This document shows positions 1 through 8,645 of a stretch of DNA of 64,000 nucleotides, in pieces. Position numbers and translations under genes: made by a program. Location: the NCBI RefSeq assembly GCF_000242455.2, contig NC_019892.1, positions 1,736,001 through 1,800,000 on the forward strand, written 5' to 3'. The notes below the pieces were generated by a model. It ran no database searches, was not told where the DNA came from, and was given only the letters and a program-made list of their open reading frames with translations. Numbering within the stretch: the first letter of the stretch is position 1; every line of letters starts with the position of its first letter. The DNA comes from Singulisphaera acidiphila DSM 18658. Its GTDB lineage: Bacteria > Planctomycetota > Planctomycetia > Isosphaerales > Isosphaeraceae.

Positions 1-662
1 ATTAGGAGTTCTTGGGCATTCTGTCTCTATGGAATTGAACATCAATGTTGGCAAAAATCGGACTTGATAATCTGACTCGCACGTCATTAGAATCAACCCA
101 CCGATCGCGTTGAGTGCTCTCGGGAAGGTCGTCTTTTGCGTGAAGGCGGAACCCGTGGTGCTCCTCCCGGTTGGCGAGCGCTGCTCATTCGTGCGAGAAG
201 GAACTCGGCTGTTCGTATCGTTCTTGGGTCGTGGTAGCCGAGAGAAATGGGACAAGCACCTTTGGCCTTGGCGGTTGTCGAATCGGGTGAACAGGTCTCT
301 GAAGCCAAGCTCGGAGACGGAGTTGAACCCGCCCCCTCCCCCGGTCGTCTTTCTGACACTTCTCTAGAAGAGTTGTGGCCTGCGTTCATAACGCGTCATT
401 CAAGAGGCCGCCTCTTTTCACCGGGTCGATCCGTGACCTTGCGTTGTTGAACCGGTGAATGCCGTGGGTGATGACCGCTTTCGCTCTCGCCTCTCGATCC
501 CTCGCGGCGCGGTTCGTCGAGGACCGTTCGCTGAGTCGGTTCGGATGGCCCAAGAAACCACGACATGGACTGCTCTGCTTCCGTCTCGAAGTTGACAGTC
601 GACACGATCAAGATCCGCATCGATGGACCGCGATGAATCACCGCTGATTAGGGAGATCGTGC
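1..662. other. No supported gene
   Basis: Several short overlapping open frames exist on both strands, but none has a recognisable domain, a consistent ribosome-binding site or a neighbour that would make it credible. I see no hairpin followed by a T-run. The stretch may hold the tail of an upstream transcription unit or the promoter of the small gene that follows. Confidence 0.5.
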
Positions 663-956
663 ATGCTCTATACCACCACGTCGTCTGACTGTCAGGTCGA
701 CCGAATCAGGCTCTTTCCTAGCCCCGAGGCGGCTATTGGGGCCGACACCCGCGCGTCGTGCACGGTTCATGGGGTTGCCGTCATCCTCGATCGCGGCGAT
801 CACCGTCTGATCCCGCTGTGGACCGACCCGCAAGTCTTCGATTCGGCGTGGACGGCCCCCGCCGAACTGCTCGCGGATCGGTCGATCATCGCCCGTTGTC
901 CGATCCCCGCTCCTCTGTTCGTCCATGATCTGGACGTGTTGGCGCAGGCCGTTTAA
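663..956 (+). CDS. Small hypothetical protein (97 aa)
   Basis: This short open frame starts with ATG preceded by GGGAG about seven bases upstream, a plausible ribosome-binding site. The product is acidic to neutral, without a signal peptide, membrane segment or motif that I recognise. It contains three cysteines without a CxxC pair. It lies some 320 bases upstream of the diadenylate cyclase gene, too far to argue for co-translation. It could be a genuine lineage-specific gene or a chance ORF in GC-rich DNA; I cannot decide between these, and no function is proposed. Confidence 0.35.
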   Translation: MLYTTTSSDCQVDRIRLFPSPEAAIGADTRASCTVHGVAVILDRGDHRLIPLWTDPQVFDSAWTAPAELLADRSIIARCPIPAPLFVHDLDVLAQAV

Positions 957-1134
957 CGGCCGGTCCGTTCGACCCCCTCGCGATTCCAGTGAGACGCGGG
1001 GGCAATCGGGGCTCCCCCTCCTGCTCTTCCCGCCTTTTGCGGTCGGCTCGACCGCCGCTCGCCACGACAATTCCGAGGTCGTTTGGGGAGAGGGCATATG
1101 GGGTGGATTGGCCGCTCTTGCGACATCGTGCGGC

Positions 1135-1165
1135 TTGAGTTTGGTCGACCAGGGTCCTATATAAT
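1135..1165 (+). promoter_or_regulatory. Possible promoter upstream of the diadenylate cyclase
   Basis: A TATAAT hexamer at 1160-1165 stands out in GC-rich surroundings, with a TTGAGT at 1135-1140 as a possible -35 (19-base spacer, longer than ideal). It would give a leader of about 110 bases before the TTG start at 1281. The call rests only on the hexamers. Confidence 0.25.
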
Positions 1166-1280
1166 TGGAAGAGGAATCGACGATTCCAAAACGTTGGATC
1201 GCCCGCGCCCACCTTTTTTGGTTGTCCAACAGCATTGCCGTTCGGAGTGAGAGTCTGGATCTTGGCCGTTGGAGGCCCTC

Positions 1281-2498
1281 TTGACCACCTTCGACTGGTC
1301 CGTCCTTCGCTCCGCCGTGGCGATCGAATCCGCTGAGATCGTCGACATCGCGGTGGCATCCGTACTGATTTACGGGGTGCTTCGCCTGCTGCGGACGACA
1401 GCGAACCGAATGCCGCTGCTGGGCGCGGGCCTTATGGTCGGCACCTACTTCATCGCCCGAGTTTTCGGGCTTTTCTTGACCGAGATGCTTCTCCGCACCG
1501 CGGGCCTGGTGTTGTTCGTCGTTTTCGCCATCGCGTTTCAGGAGGACATCCGGCGTGCGGTTCTGCGCTGGAGGCACTGGCGTCCCTATCGCACTCCGAA
1601 TCGATCTCGGCTCGCGAGCGATGACGTAGATCCGCTGGTCGACTTCGCTTTCCAGTGCGCGGAGCAACGCATTGGGTTATTGATCGTGCTCCAAGGCCGT
1701 GAGTCGTTGGACCACAGCGTGATGGGAGGGATCGAACTGCTCGCACCCATCAAAACGATCTTGATGCAGAGCATTTTCGATCCTCATTCTCCAGGCCATG
1801 ACGGAGCGGTCGTGATACGCGACGGCCGGATCGTGCGGATCTGCGCGCAGCTTCCGCTTTCGGAAAACTTCGAAGAGGCGAAGCTGCACGGGACGAGGCA
1901 TAGCGCCGGTCTCGGACTCTCGGAGCGAACCGACGCCTTGGTCTTGATCGTCTCCGAGGAGCGAGGCATCGTTAGCATCGCGCATGACGGGCATCTGGTC
2001 GAGATCGCGTCGGCCGCCGATTTGAAGCTGCGCCTGGGGTCGTTTCTTGCCGATACGGGGCCGGCCACCCACCGCCCCCGGTTGGCGAAGCGCCTTTTGC
2101 GACATTCCGGACTGAAGGTCGCCTCGGTGGCCATCGCCGCCCTGGGATGGTTCCTGTTCGCTCGGCAGGGCAACACGATTGAGCAGACCTTCGTCGTGCC
2201 GATCGAGTACCGGAACATACCCGCCAACCTTTGCCTGGAAGATCGCCCCCCCGCCGAGGCGAAATTGACCCTCTCCGGACCCGACCCGGCGTTCGCGCTC
2301 CTCTCGCCCAGCTCCTTGCGCGTTCGGATCGAGCTCGGCGGGTATCACGCCGGCATGGTGGATATTCACTTGACCGAACAAGATTGTGTTCATCCGCCTG
2401 ATCTCAGTGTCTATCGGATTGAGCCGAAAGTCCTCCGCTTTCACCTTGTCCCCTGCCGATCCCATCCGGGCGAGAAGGTGGCGGTTTTCGTCCGTTGA
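1281..2498 (+). CDS. cdaA: Diadenylate cyclase (CdaA-like) fused to a YbbR/CdaR-like domain
   Basis: The protein should make cyclic di-AMP from two ATP at the inner membrane. Three hydrophobic segments fill roughly residues 20-90, as in CdaA. The DAC domain follows, with the DGA motif (HDGAVVI, residues 173-179) and the second active-site motif GTRHSAGLGLSE (204-215). A further membrane segment at about 280-296 precedes a C-terminal part of about 105 residues resembling a YbbR repeat, which in Firmicutes is the separate regulator CdaR. I chose the TTG at 1281 because GGAGG lies five bases upstream at 1271-1275; an in-frame TTG at 1269 has no such site. Usual RHR at the second motif is RHS here. 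The DAC assignment is firm and the YbbR one moderate. Confidence 0.88.
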   Translation: MTTFDWSVLRSAVAIESAEIVDIAVASVLIYGVLRLLRTTANRMPLLGAGLMVGTYFIARVFGLFLTEMLLRTAGLVLFVVFAIAFQEDIRRAVLRWRHWRPYRTPNRSRLASDDVDPLVDFAFQCAEQRIGLLIVLQGRESLDHSVMGGIELLAPIKTILMQSIFDPHSPGHDGAVVIRDGRIVRICAQLPLSENFEEAKLHGTRHSAGLGLSERTDALVLIVSEERGIVSIAHDGHLVEIASAADLKLRLGSFLADTGPATHRPRLAKRLLRHSGLKVASVAIAALGWFLFARQGNTIEQTFVVPIEYRNIPANLCLEDRPPAEAKLTLSGPDPAFALLSPSSLRVRIELGGYHAGMVDIHLTEQDCVHPPDLSVYRIEPKVLRFHLVPCRSHPGEKVAVFVR

Positions 2499-2624
2499 CC
2501 CTCCTCAAGGCGCATCGCTGCATCCCCTTTTCATCATGGGCAGGGATGCGCGTTGACACCTTTCCCTTCGGTAATCTTTTCTCGTGGGGACTTGCGTCCC
2601 GGCTTAGCTGGGTGTAATGTTTGG

Positions 2625-2652
2625 CCTGTCGTCTAGATGTTTAGACGATAGG
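2625..2652. promoter_or_regulatory. Inverted-repeat operator upstream of blaI
   Basis: The arms CCTGTCGTCTA (2625-2635) and TAGACGATAGG (2642-2652) pair at 10 of 11 positions around a 6-base spacer. It sits 30 bases before the chosen blaI start. BlaI/MecI proteins bind such dyads and repress their own operon, so autoregulation is the natural inference. Confidence 0.65.
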
Positions 2653-2682
2653 CTGATTGTTTCACCCATGGGGAGCACGCCC

Positions 2683-3072
2683 ATGAGCGGAGAGCTCTCG
2701 GAACCGCTGACTCCGGCTGAGTGGAAGGTCATGAAGGTCGTCTGGAGGCGCAAGGAGTGTGCCGCCCGCGACGTGTATGAGGAGACGCGACGGACCTACG
2801 ACTGGGCCCCTTCGACGGCCAAGTCGGTGTTGCGGCGGTTGGTCGACAAGGGGTATCTGACGACCACCCAGGTGGGGAACTGCTACGTCTATCGGCCCGC
2901 CTCCTCGGCCTTGCAGGCCCTCCTGGGGGTCGCCGACGCGTTACTCGAGACGGTCCTGGAAGGGACCACCGGCGTTGTGCTGACGCACCTTGTGAAGAAC
3001 AGTCGGCTCTCGGCCGACGAACTGGCCGACCTCCGTGCTTTGCTTGACAACCAGACTCCGGAGGAGGGCTGA
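2683..3072 (+). CDS. blaI: BlaI/MecI/CopY-family transcriptional repressor
   Basis: A 129-residue winged-helix repressor. The N-terminal half has the family pattern LTPAEWKVMKVVW, then a recognition region with STAKSVLRRLVDKGYL and the wing (CYVYRP); the C-terminal half is the helical dimerisation part ending with ADELADLRALLD. Family members are inactivated by cleavage by a membrane M56 peptidase (BlaR1), which is normally encoded next door. Here the partner gene starts three bases after the stop but is truncated, so derepression by its own sensor is probably lost. The ATG at 2683 is preferred over 2617 or 2668: GGGGAG lies seven bases before it and the dyad operator lies upstream of it, whereas a start at 2617 would place the operator inside the gene. 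Confidence 0.88.
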   Translation: MSGELSEPLTPAEWKVMKVVWRRKECAARDVYEETRRTYDWAPSTAKSVLRRLVDKGYLTTTQVGNCYVYRPASSALQALLGVADALLETVLEGTTGVVLTHLVKNSRLSADELADLRALLDNQTPEEG

Positions 3073-3075
3073 ATC

Positions 3076-3492
3076 ATGCGATCCGTCGAGTCCCTCAATG
3101 CCTTGAGCGTCCTCTGGGCCAATGCCATGACGCGGAGCCTGGTCGACGCTTCGTTGATCCTGGCGGTTGTCCTTTTGGTCTGGTATCCGCTTCGTCGGCG
3201 GATTTCGAGCCAGATGGCGTACGGCCTGTTCCTTCTCGTGTTGTTGAAGGCGGCCTTTCCCGTACCGGTGCATCTCCCTGCCCATGCCGACGTCGCACCC
3301 CACGAGGGGCATGGGTCGTCTCCAACTGGTAAGCGGCTGCCTCGGTTTTTGTCTCACGGGTTGGGTACAACCCCCATGCCACCTTCGCGACTACCTTCGA
3401 GAACGAGGCTCTACTTTTATCTCTCAACTTCGAGAGAAATTTCCTGTCGCCTTCGATCATCCGAAAGCCTATACGGCAGAGCAAAAATTTGA
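3076..3492 (+). pseudogene. Truncated BlaR1-type M56 peptidase (N-terminus only)
   Basis: The first ~75 residues match the start of BlaR1-like sensors of this phylum: a hydrophobic helix (VDASLILAVVLLVWYPL), the RRRI turn and a second helix (YGLFLLVLLKAAFPVPV). After about base 3300 the similarity stops and the frame runs on in unrelated, serine/arginine-rich sequence to a stop at 3490. The zinc motif HExxH, the C-terminal sensor and the remaining helices are absent. The break coincides with the AbiE toxin-antitoxin module on the opposite strand, so insertion or recombination of that module is the likely cause. GGAGGG seven bases before the ATG shows that it was translated with blaI. Confidence 0.75.
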
Positions 3493-3509
3493 TTTTGTAG
3501 GCATTTAAT

Positions 3510-4492
3510 TTAAATAAGATCCTTTAGTGTACTGAAGCACTCCTCGATTTTTTCCCAACTCGGGTGGTCGCCGAAGCAGAGGAGTTGGCACTGTCGCTTG
3601 TATTCCCCCGAGACCATGGTCCGAAGCTCGCCGGTCGGGAAGAGAGCGGCACTTTGATTGAAACGCATACCTTCGGGTGGGATGTAGTGCTTCGGGAAGT
3701 GAGTTCGGCTCACCCGATCGTAATCGAGGCGTAGCTGCTCGTACTCTTCCGAACGCAACATTGCTGGTACTTCTGCGCGTTGAGCGAGCATGTAGAGATC
3801 GTAGTAATGCCTGGCATAGGTGCCGAGCGGCTTGCCGTCCTTGAGATACTGTTCGATCTTCCCGTGAATGGTGAAGAGCTTTTCGACGAAGGTTCGGCGG
3901 AAGTGGAGGAGTGACATTGTGAAAGTGGACTCATCCTCTGCACCGAGCGAGATCCCGGTCTCCCGGAGGAAACGGGCGGCATAGATTCGAGAGCGATCAA
4001 CTCCGTGGGTTGCCGGCCGCTCCCGGTTCCGACCTCGACGAGCACTCTGTTACGTAGCGCTCCGGGGAAGAGTTGGAAATAGGAGAAATAGTCATTACGA
4101 CCGATGCCGCCAAACCGTTTGCTCTCCTCAGGAACGAAGGTCAGGCCCGGGTGTGCGTCCACGACCTCCTTGAGCCTTGCGAGCTCGCGGTCGATCGGTC
4201 TTTTACCGAGCTTCGGGGTGAAGGCCTCTGGATCGAGGAAGATGTCGATGTCTTCGGAGAACCGCTGGATCAGTCCCCATCCCTTGGAGCGGCTTGTTCC
4301 GCCCTTGAAGATGACCTTCGAATTGTAGGCTGTGGCAAGTAGCCGTAACGCTTCGGTGACGAAATAATCCTTCTCGATCGCGCCGGGAGTGAGCCCCACA
4401 GAGCCGAGGTGCTCTGCTGCACTGAGAATCAACTGCTCGAAGTCTTCATGCTCGAAGAGTCTCACCCGGACCTCCGACCTTTTGCGTGCCAT
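3510..4492 (-). pseudogene. AbiEii-type nucleotidyltransferase toxin, frameshifted
   Basis: Two overlapping frames make up one AbiEii protein (DUF1814). The N-terminal frame (from 4492) carries the nucleotidyltransferase core FKGGTSRSKGWG with the SEDIDIFL acidic pair and continues to about LIALES. The rest (RIYAARFLRETG, FRRTFVEKLFTIHGK, YARHYYDLYML) is in another frame ending at 3510. The switch lies near 3982-3990 and equals one lost or two gained bases. AbiEii enzymes transfer nucleotides to tRNA or other targets and halt growth during phage infection. The start overlaps the antitoxin gene by 31 bases, as usual for this operon type. Either the toxin is dead or the read has an indel error. 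Confidence 0.82.
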
Positions 4493-5211
4493 ACCCGTGC
4501 TGCCTTGAGCACCGACAGCGGCCCGAAATCGAACCGCGAGAGTGGATTGAGGCTCGACCGGAGCGATTCGAGCGTTGCCTTGCCCATGCCGAGTTCCTCA
4601 CCGAGAGCGCCAAGCATCGCACGGACGCGAGGCGGCTCGGAGTTTGCCACCTCCATAAGCCGCTCGAACCGCCCATCCTCTTTGAGGAGTTCGAGAAGCC
4701 TTTGAACCGTCTCCCTCGGGGAAAGCTCACTCGTCTCGGCCCGGCGTCGAATGAGGTCGAGCAACGCTGCATCTCGGTCCGTGAGCCTGCGCCAGGCCTC
4801 GGGACGTCGAGTATGGATCAATGCCGTCCGGCCTACCTTCGCTCGCGGCAGGCTTCCCTGGATCGTTGCGAGTTCCTCACGCGCGGGGACCTGCGTGCTG
4901 AAGCCCAGAAGGTTGGCTGCCGTCAGGCCGGCCGGGAACACCGAGTGGTCCCGCGCTGCGATGCTCCGAAGTAGTCGCGGATTGGGCCGACTTGTCCCGA
5001 AAGGCGTCTGACGTGGCTTGTAGTAGAGGCCTTTCCCGATCCGCTGGATCTCCCCCCGACGAGTAAGGCGCGAAAGTGTCTGGGTTACGGCGGGAAATGG
5101 CAGCCCCTGGAAGTCCTGGACCGTCCATATCCTCTCCCCCCCCGCCTCAATCGCGCGGCGAACTCGATCAGCAGCGCTCGCCGCAGCGCGGTATTTTTCG
5201 TCGGTGGCCAT
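4462..5211 (-). CDS. AbiEi-type antitoxin / transcriptional regulator
   Basis: A 249-residue protein with an N-terminal winged helix (IWTVQDFQGLPFPAVTQTL, SRLTRRGEIQRIGKGLYYKP) followed by the AbiEi-like domain with FPAGLTAANLLGFSTQVP. In type IV AbiE systems the antitoxin represses the operon through its winged helix and counters the AbiEii toxin without a stable complex. The gene precedes and overlaps the toxin gene. I chose the ATG at 5211: the ATG at 5259 lies in the spacer of a perfect inverted repeat that is the obvious operator, and the residues encoded before 5211 show no family similarity. The reading frame is intact, in contrast to the toxin, so a lone repressor may remain. Confidence 0.8.
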   Translation of the reverse strand: MATDEKYRAAASAADRVRRAIEAGGERIWTVQDFQGLPFPAVTQTLSRLTRRGEIQRIGKGLYYKPRQTPFGTSRPNPRLLRSIAARDHSVFPAGLTAANLLGFSTQVPAREELATIQGSLPRAKVGRTALIHTRRPEAWRRLTDRDAALLDLIRRRAETSELSPRETVQRLLELLKEDGRFERLMEVANSEPPRVRAMLGALGEELGMGKATLESLRSSLNPLSRFDFGPLSVLKAARVWHAKGRRSG

Positions 5212-5239
5212 AACATCAGGATCGCTCTCACACCTCATG

Positions 5240-5271
5240 AAGTCAAGTTTTATTGCCATTAAACTTGACTT
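5240..5271. promoter_or_regulatory. Perfect 11-bp inverted repeat, AbiE operator
   Basis: AAGTCAAGTTT (5240-5250) and AAACTTGACTT (5261-5271) are exact reverse complements around a 10-base spacer, 29 bases upstream of the antitoxin start. AbiEi proteins bind inverted repeats at their own promoter, so this is the likely autoregulatory site. Confidence 0.7.
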
Positions 5272-5413
5272 AGAGTGCTCTATCGTTGGTTTAAATCAAG
5301 ACTTACGGCATGTCGGGGTGATCCTAGGCTTCGACCGCACCTGATACCGATTTGCGCACCGCGATCCCCCAGAGGCAAGCGAAGCTGTGGCTTGAGTTAG
5401 AGCCGCGTGCTCA

Positions 5414-8356
5414 CTAAAAGACTTGGTTCAGTCCAAACCAGAGGACGGGACTGCGGCCCGGGCCGACGCCGACGGGCTGGGCGATGTCGATGCGCAGGCT
5501 GGCGCGTTCGAGGAAGGCGAAGAGGATCGCGTCGACTCGGATGCCAACGCCCACGCCGTGGACGACGGGGTTCCATTCGCCTCTGAGGTAAGACTGGCCG
5601 ACGTCGTAGAAGACGGCTCCCAGCAGGTTGCGGACGCTCAGGATGTGGTCCACCAGGTCCTGGTCGATGTCACGCCAGATGGGGAAGCGCCACTCGAAAG
5701 TGGAGAGCCAGACGGAGCTGCCGATGTCCTGGCTGAGGTCGAGTGCGCGGAGGCGGCGGCCGCCGCCGAGGCGGAACAAGGGGACCGTGTCGGGGCCGCC
5801 GTAACCGCCGTAGACGCGGACGGCGATTCGGCTCTTCGAGGGCTCGCCCGACCAGGTCGGGATCGGGCGGACGACCCCGAATTCGCCGGCGATCCGCACG
5901 TAGGTTGCGGCCGAGCCGAACGAGCGATCGCCGTACTCGGCTGTTGCGTCGATCTCGAACCCTTGGACGGGGTCCCAGTAGGGGAAGAGTGTGCTCAGGC
6001 GGTAGCGGCCTCCCACGGCGTTGAGCTTGCCGTTGACCGGCCGGCCGTCATCGCCTTGCCAGAACTCGTTGCCGGTGCCGAAGTAGAGCTCCGCAAACCC
6101 TTGGTCGTCGATCAGGAAGCTTGACGTCTCCAGGAACCGATAGCGCAGGAAGGCGCGGCCGCCTGAATGCCGCTTGTCGTTGTAGAAGTTATACAGCCCT
6201 TCTTCGTAGAAGACGCCCAGCGACCAGTGGGGCCAGGGGAACTGCACCAAGGCGAACTGGCCGCCGAAGATCGCTTCGCGGAGCGCGGGCTCGGCACCGG
6301 CCCAGACGGTCGCCTGCCAGCGGTTGACGCGCTGGGCGCCGATCTTGAAACCGCCACGGGCGTACTGGTCAATGAACGGCCCGGCGACGATCGAGGTGCG
6401 GTCGTAGGACTGGAACTGGGACGACTCGTCGAGCGGGGTCATGAAGGGGGTGAACCGCCAGGCGATCTCCGGTTTCCAGCGGTTGTTATCGGGGACCGAG
6501 TCGAGCAGCGCATGGTCGGGATCGACGATCACCTGGGAGGGGGCGGAGGGCGCCTGCACGGTTACGACCCAGCGATCCTCCTTGGGGACGTGGGCGACGT
6601 GAGCCCCTGGGATGTCGTAGCTCCCTCGGTCAGGCCAGATCGGCACGCGAATTTCGTCCGGACCGCAGCGGCAGAGCACGACCGTCGGCTCGATCATCTC
6701 GCCGCTTTGCTTGAGCTCGACCGTCACGGAGCGCACGCCGGTGTTGTTGTCGGACGCGGCGTCGACTTTGACGTGCTCCACGGCCCAGTCTGTGTCTTTA
6801 TGTTCAACCAGCCAGCCATCGAGAAACTGGTTCCAGTCGAAGCTGGGGTCGAAGGCGGTGAGCTCGCGTTTCAGGTCGGCGTAGTGGAAGGTCTCGAAGG
6901 CGTATTCGTGGTAAATCTTCCGGAAGAAGGCGAAGAACCGCTCGTCGCCGAGCCGGTTCTTGATCATCTCGATCACCTTGCCGCCTCGGTCGTAGGCCAG
7001 GCTGAACAAGGCGTTCAGGTTGCCCATCGACTTGATATCCTGGATCACCGGGCCGTTGTTGCCTCGGGCACGCCAGCCGTAGTAGCCCGACAGCCGCAAG
7101 TCTTCCCGGCCGATCGTGGGGAGCCAGGTCAGGCCCTTTCCCCAGTTGATCAACGGGGCGTTCCGGCCGTACTTCTCGTCGAGGCGGATCGCCGTGAAGG
7201 CGTTGACGAGCCCTTCATCCATGAACGTTTCGGCATATCCGTCAGTGCCGACGACGTTCCAGAACCACTGGTGGCAGGTTTCATGGGTCACGAGGTGGTC
7301 GATGTAGCGCTCGCCCGAGGAGGGGACCCGCATGACCCGGTCGTCGAGCAGGACCAGGCCCGAACACTCGTTGCCGTTCCAGCCGAAAAAGGACGGGGCG
7401 ATCTCGAATTCGTCATCGAAGTAAGGGCCGAACCAGCGCTCGTAGAGCGGGAGGACCTCGGCGGCGTACTCGAGGACCTTCTCGGCGTTGGCCTTGTGCT
7501 CGGGCAATGAGACGACCCGCAGTAAGGTGGGGCCGACCTGTTGCTCGCGGACCTCGAACCGGTCGGAGCAGACGAGGGCGAAGTCACGCGCGGGGCTGGC
7601 CACGATCGTCGAGACTTGTCGGCCGGGAGCCCCTGGTTTGCGGTCGGTGATCCGGCCCGAGGAGGCGATCACCTGCCCCTCGGGGGAGTCGAACCGGACG
7701 GTGTAGTGGCCCGCCTCCTGGTGCCAGGGCTGGTGCCATGGGACGTAAGGCGTTCGCTCCCAGCCTTGGTCATCGTGGTGGGCGAGGACCGGATACCAAT
7801 TCAAGAGGTAGGTGAGACCGTGATGGTGTCCCCACCGTCCCCAGATGTCGGGGAGCTCAACGTTGAAGTCGATCTCGGCGACGATCATCTCCCCCGGCCC
7901 AACCGGTCGCGCCAGCGGGACGATCATGACCGTGTCGACGTCCGGATCGAACGTGAAGGGGGCCGACTGGCCACCGACCTGGACCCGGTCTATGTTGATG
8001 CGCCTTCCCTCGGCGTCCATCGACTCTTCGGGGCTGAGTCGGAGCACCTCCAGCGTCTTGGAGAGCGCTGGGCGGTCCTCCTCCTTCATCTTATAGCGAG
8101 GGTAGACGTGAAAGACCAATTCGCGAGTGGCCACGGCGCTTCGGTTGGTGAAGCGAACCCGCTCGCGAGCCGTCACCAGCTTCCGGCTGAGGTCCAGGCT
8201 CGCGTCGATCTCGTAGCGGGGCAAGCCGGCCGGGATCGTCAGCCGAGCGCGTTGAGTCGACGCACGGACAGGAACCTCACCCGCGGCAACGGGGCGTTCC
8301 GGCCATGGGAAGAGGCCGACGATCAAGCAGGCAGTCCATTGCCATCGGAAGCGCAT
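5414..8356 (-). CDS. M1-family zinc metallopeptidase fused to a C-terminal outer-membrane beta-barrel
   Basis: A 980-residue protein. An N-terminal signal-like stretch (CLIVGLFPW) is followed by the M1 beta domain and the catalytic domain with HETCH (358-362) and the third zinc ligand E381, exactly HExxH-x18-E; GNECSG (328-333) stands for the usual GAMEN exopeptidase motif. The last ~330 residues are unlike M1 enzymes: alternating strands, LGGGRRLRALDLSQDIG and STFEWRFPIW resemble the Omp85/BamA surface-antigen barrel, and the chain ends in phenylalanine (WFGLNQVF), as outer-membrane barrels do. The inferred role is a peptidase anchored in or secreted through its own outer-membrane barrel. 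Neighbours give no further hint. Confidence 0.82.
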   Translation of the reverse strand: MRFRWQWTACLIVGLFPWPERPVAAGEVPVRASTQRARLTIPAGLPRYEIDASLDLSRKLVTARERVRFTNRSAVATRELVFHVYPRYKMKEEDRPALSKTLEVLRLSPEESMDAEGRRINIDRVQVGGQSAPFTFDPDVDTVMIVPLARPVGPGEMIVAEIDFNVELPDIWGRWGHHHGLTYLLNWYPVLAHHDDQGWERTPYVPWHQPWHQEAGHYTVRFDSPEGQVIASSGRITDRKPGAPGRQVSTIVASPARDFALVCSDRFEVREQQVGPTLLRVVSLPEHKANAEKVLEYAAEVLPLYERWFGPYFDDEFEIAPSFFGWNGNECSGLVLLDDRVMRVPSSGERYIDHLVTHETCHQWFWNVVGTDGYAETFMDEGLVNAFTAIRLDEKYGRNAPLINWGKGLTWLPTIGREDLRLSGYYGWRARGNNGPVIQDIKSMGNLNALFSLAYDRGGKVIEMIKNRLGDERFFAFFRKIYHEYAFETFHYADLKRELTAFDPSFDWNQFLDGWLVEHKDTDWAVEHVKVDAASDNNTGVRSVTVELKQSGEMIEPTVVLCRCGPDEIRVPIWPDRGSYDIPGAHVAHVPKEDRWVVTVQAPSAPSQVIVDPDHALLDSVPDNNRWKPEIAWRFTPFMTPLDESSQFQSYDRTSIVAGPFIDQYARGGFKIGAQRVNRWQATVWAGAEPALREAIFGGQFALVQFPWPHWSLGVFYEEGLYNFYNDKRHSGGRAFLRYRFLETSSFLIDDQGFAELYFGTGNEFWQGDDGRPVNGKLNAVGGRYRLSTLFPYWDPVQGFEIDATAEYGDRSFGSAATYVRIAGEFGVVRPIPTWSGEPSKSRIAVRVYGGYGGPDTVPLFRLGGGRRLRALDLSQDIGSSVWLSTFEWRFPIWRDIDQDLVDHILSVRNLLGAVFYDVGQSYLRGEWNPVVHGVGVGIRVDAILFAFLERASLRIDIAQPVGVGPGRSPVLWFGLNQVF

Positions 8357-8645
8357 GATGGGGGGAAAGCGCTCCTAAGAGATTCGGGGCGATGAGCGAC
8401 AACGGGCGGCATGGTAGCCGATCGCGGCCAATCCGTCATCGCGATTGTGGTGAAACGTTGAGATAGGGGAAATCGTCGGAATGTCGATGAATACGCGGAT
8501 CGGGGTGAGTGCGCGTTGTCTTGGGGAAGACGGCTCGTTTGTCGATGACGAGACGTGACCCGAGAGTTGTTCTACAAGTCGCAATGGCCGAGTCGGCGGG
8601 GGGAATGACGACCGGGCCGGCCTAAATTCTCGAAGGTCGACGACG

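Noticed and set aside
5423..8395. Very long open frames on the plus strand opposite the M1 peptidase (233, 447, 284 codons)
   Set aside because: They mirror a GC-rich coding strand, have no ribosome-binding sites and no domain; the minus-strand gene has a complete catalytic site.
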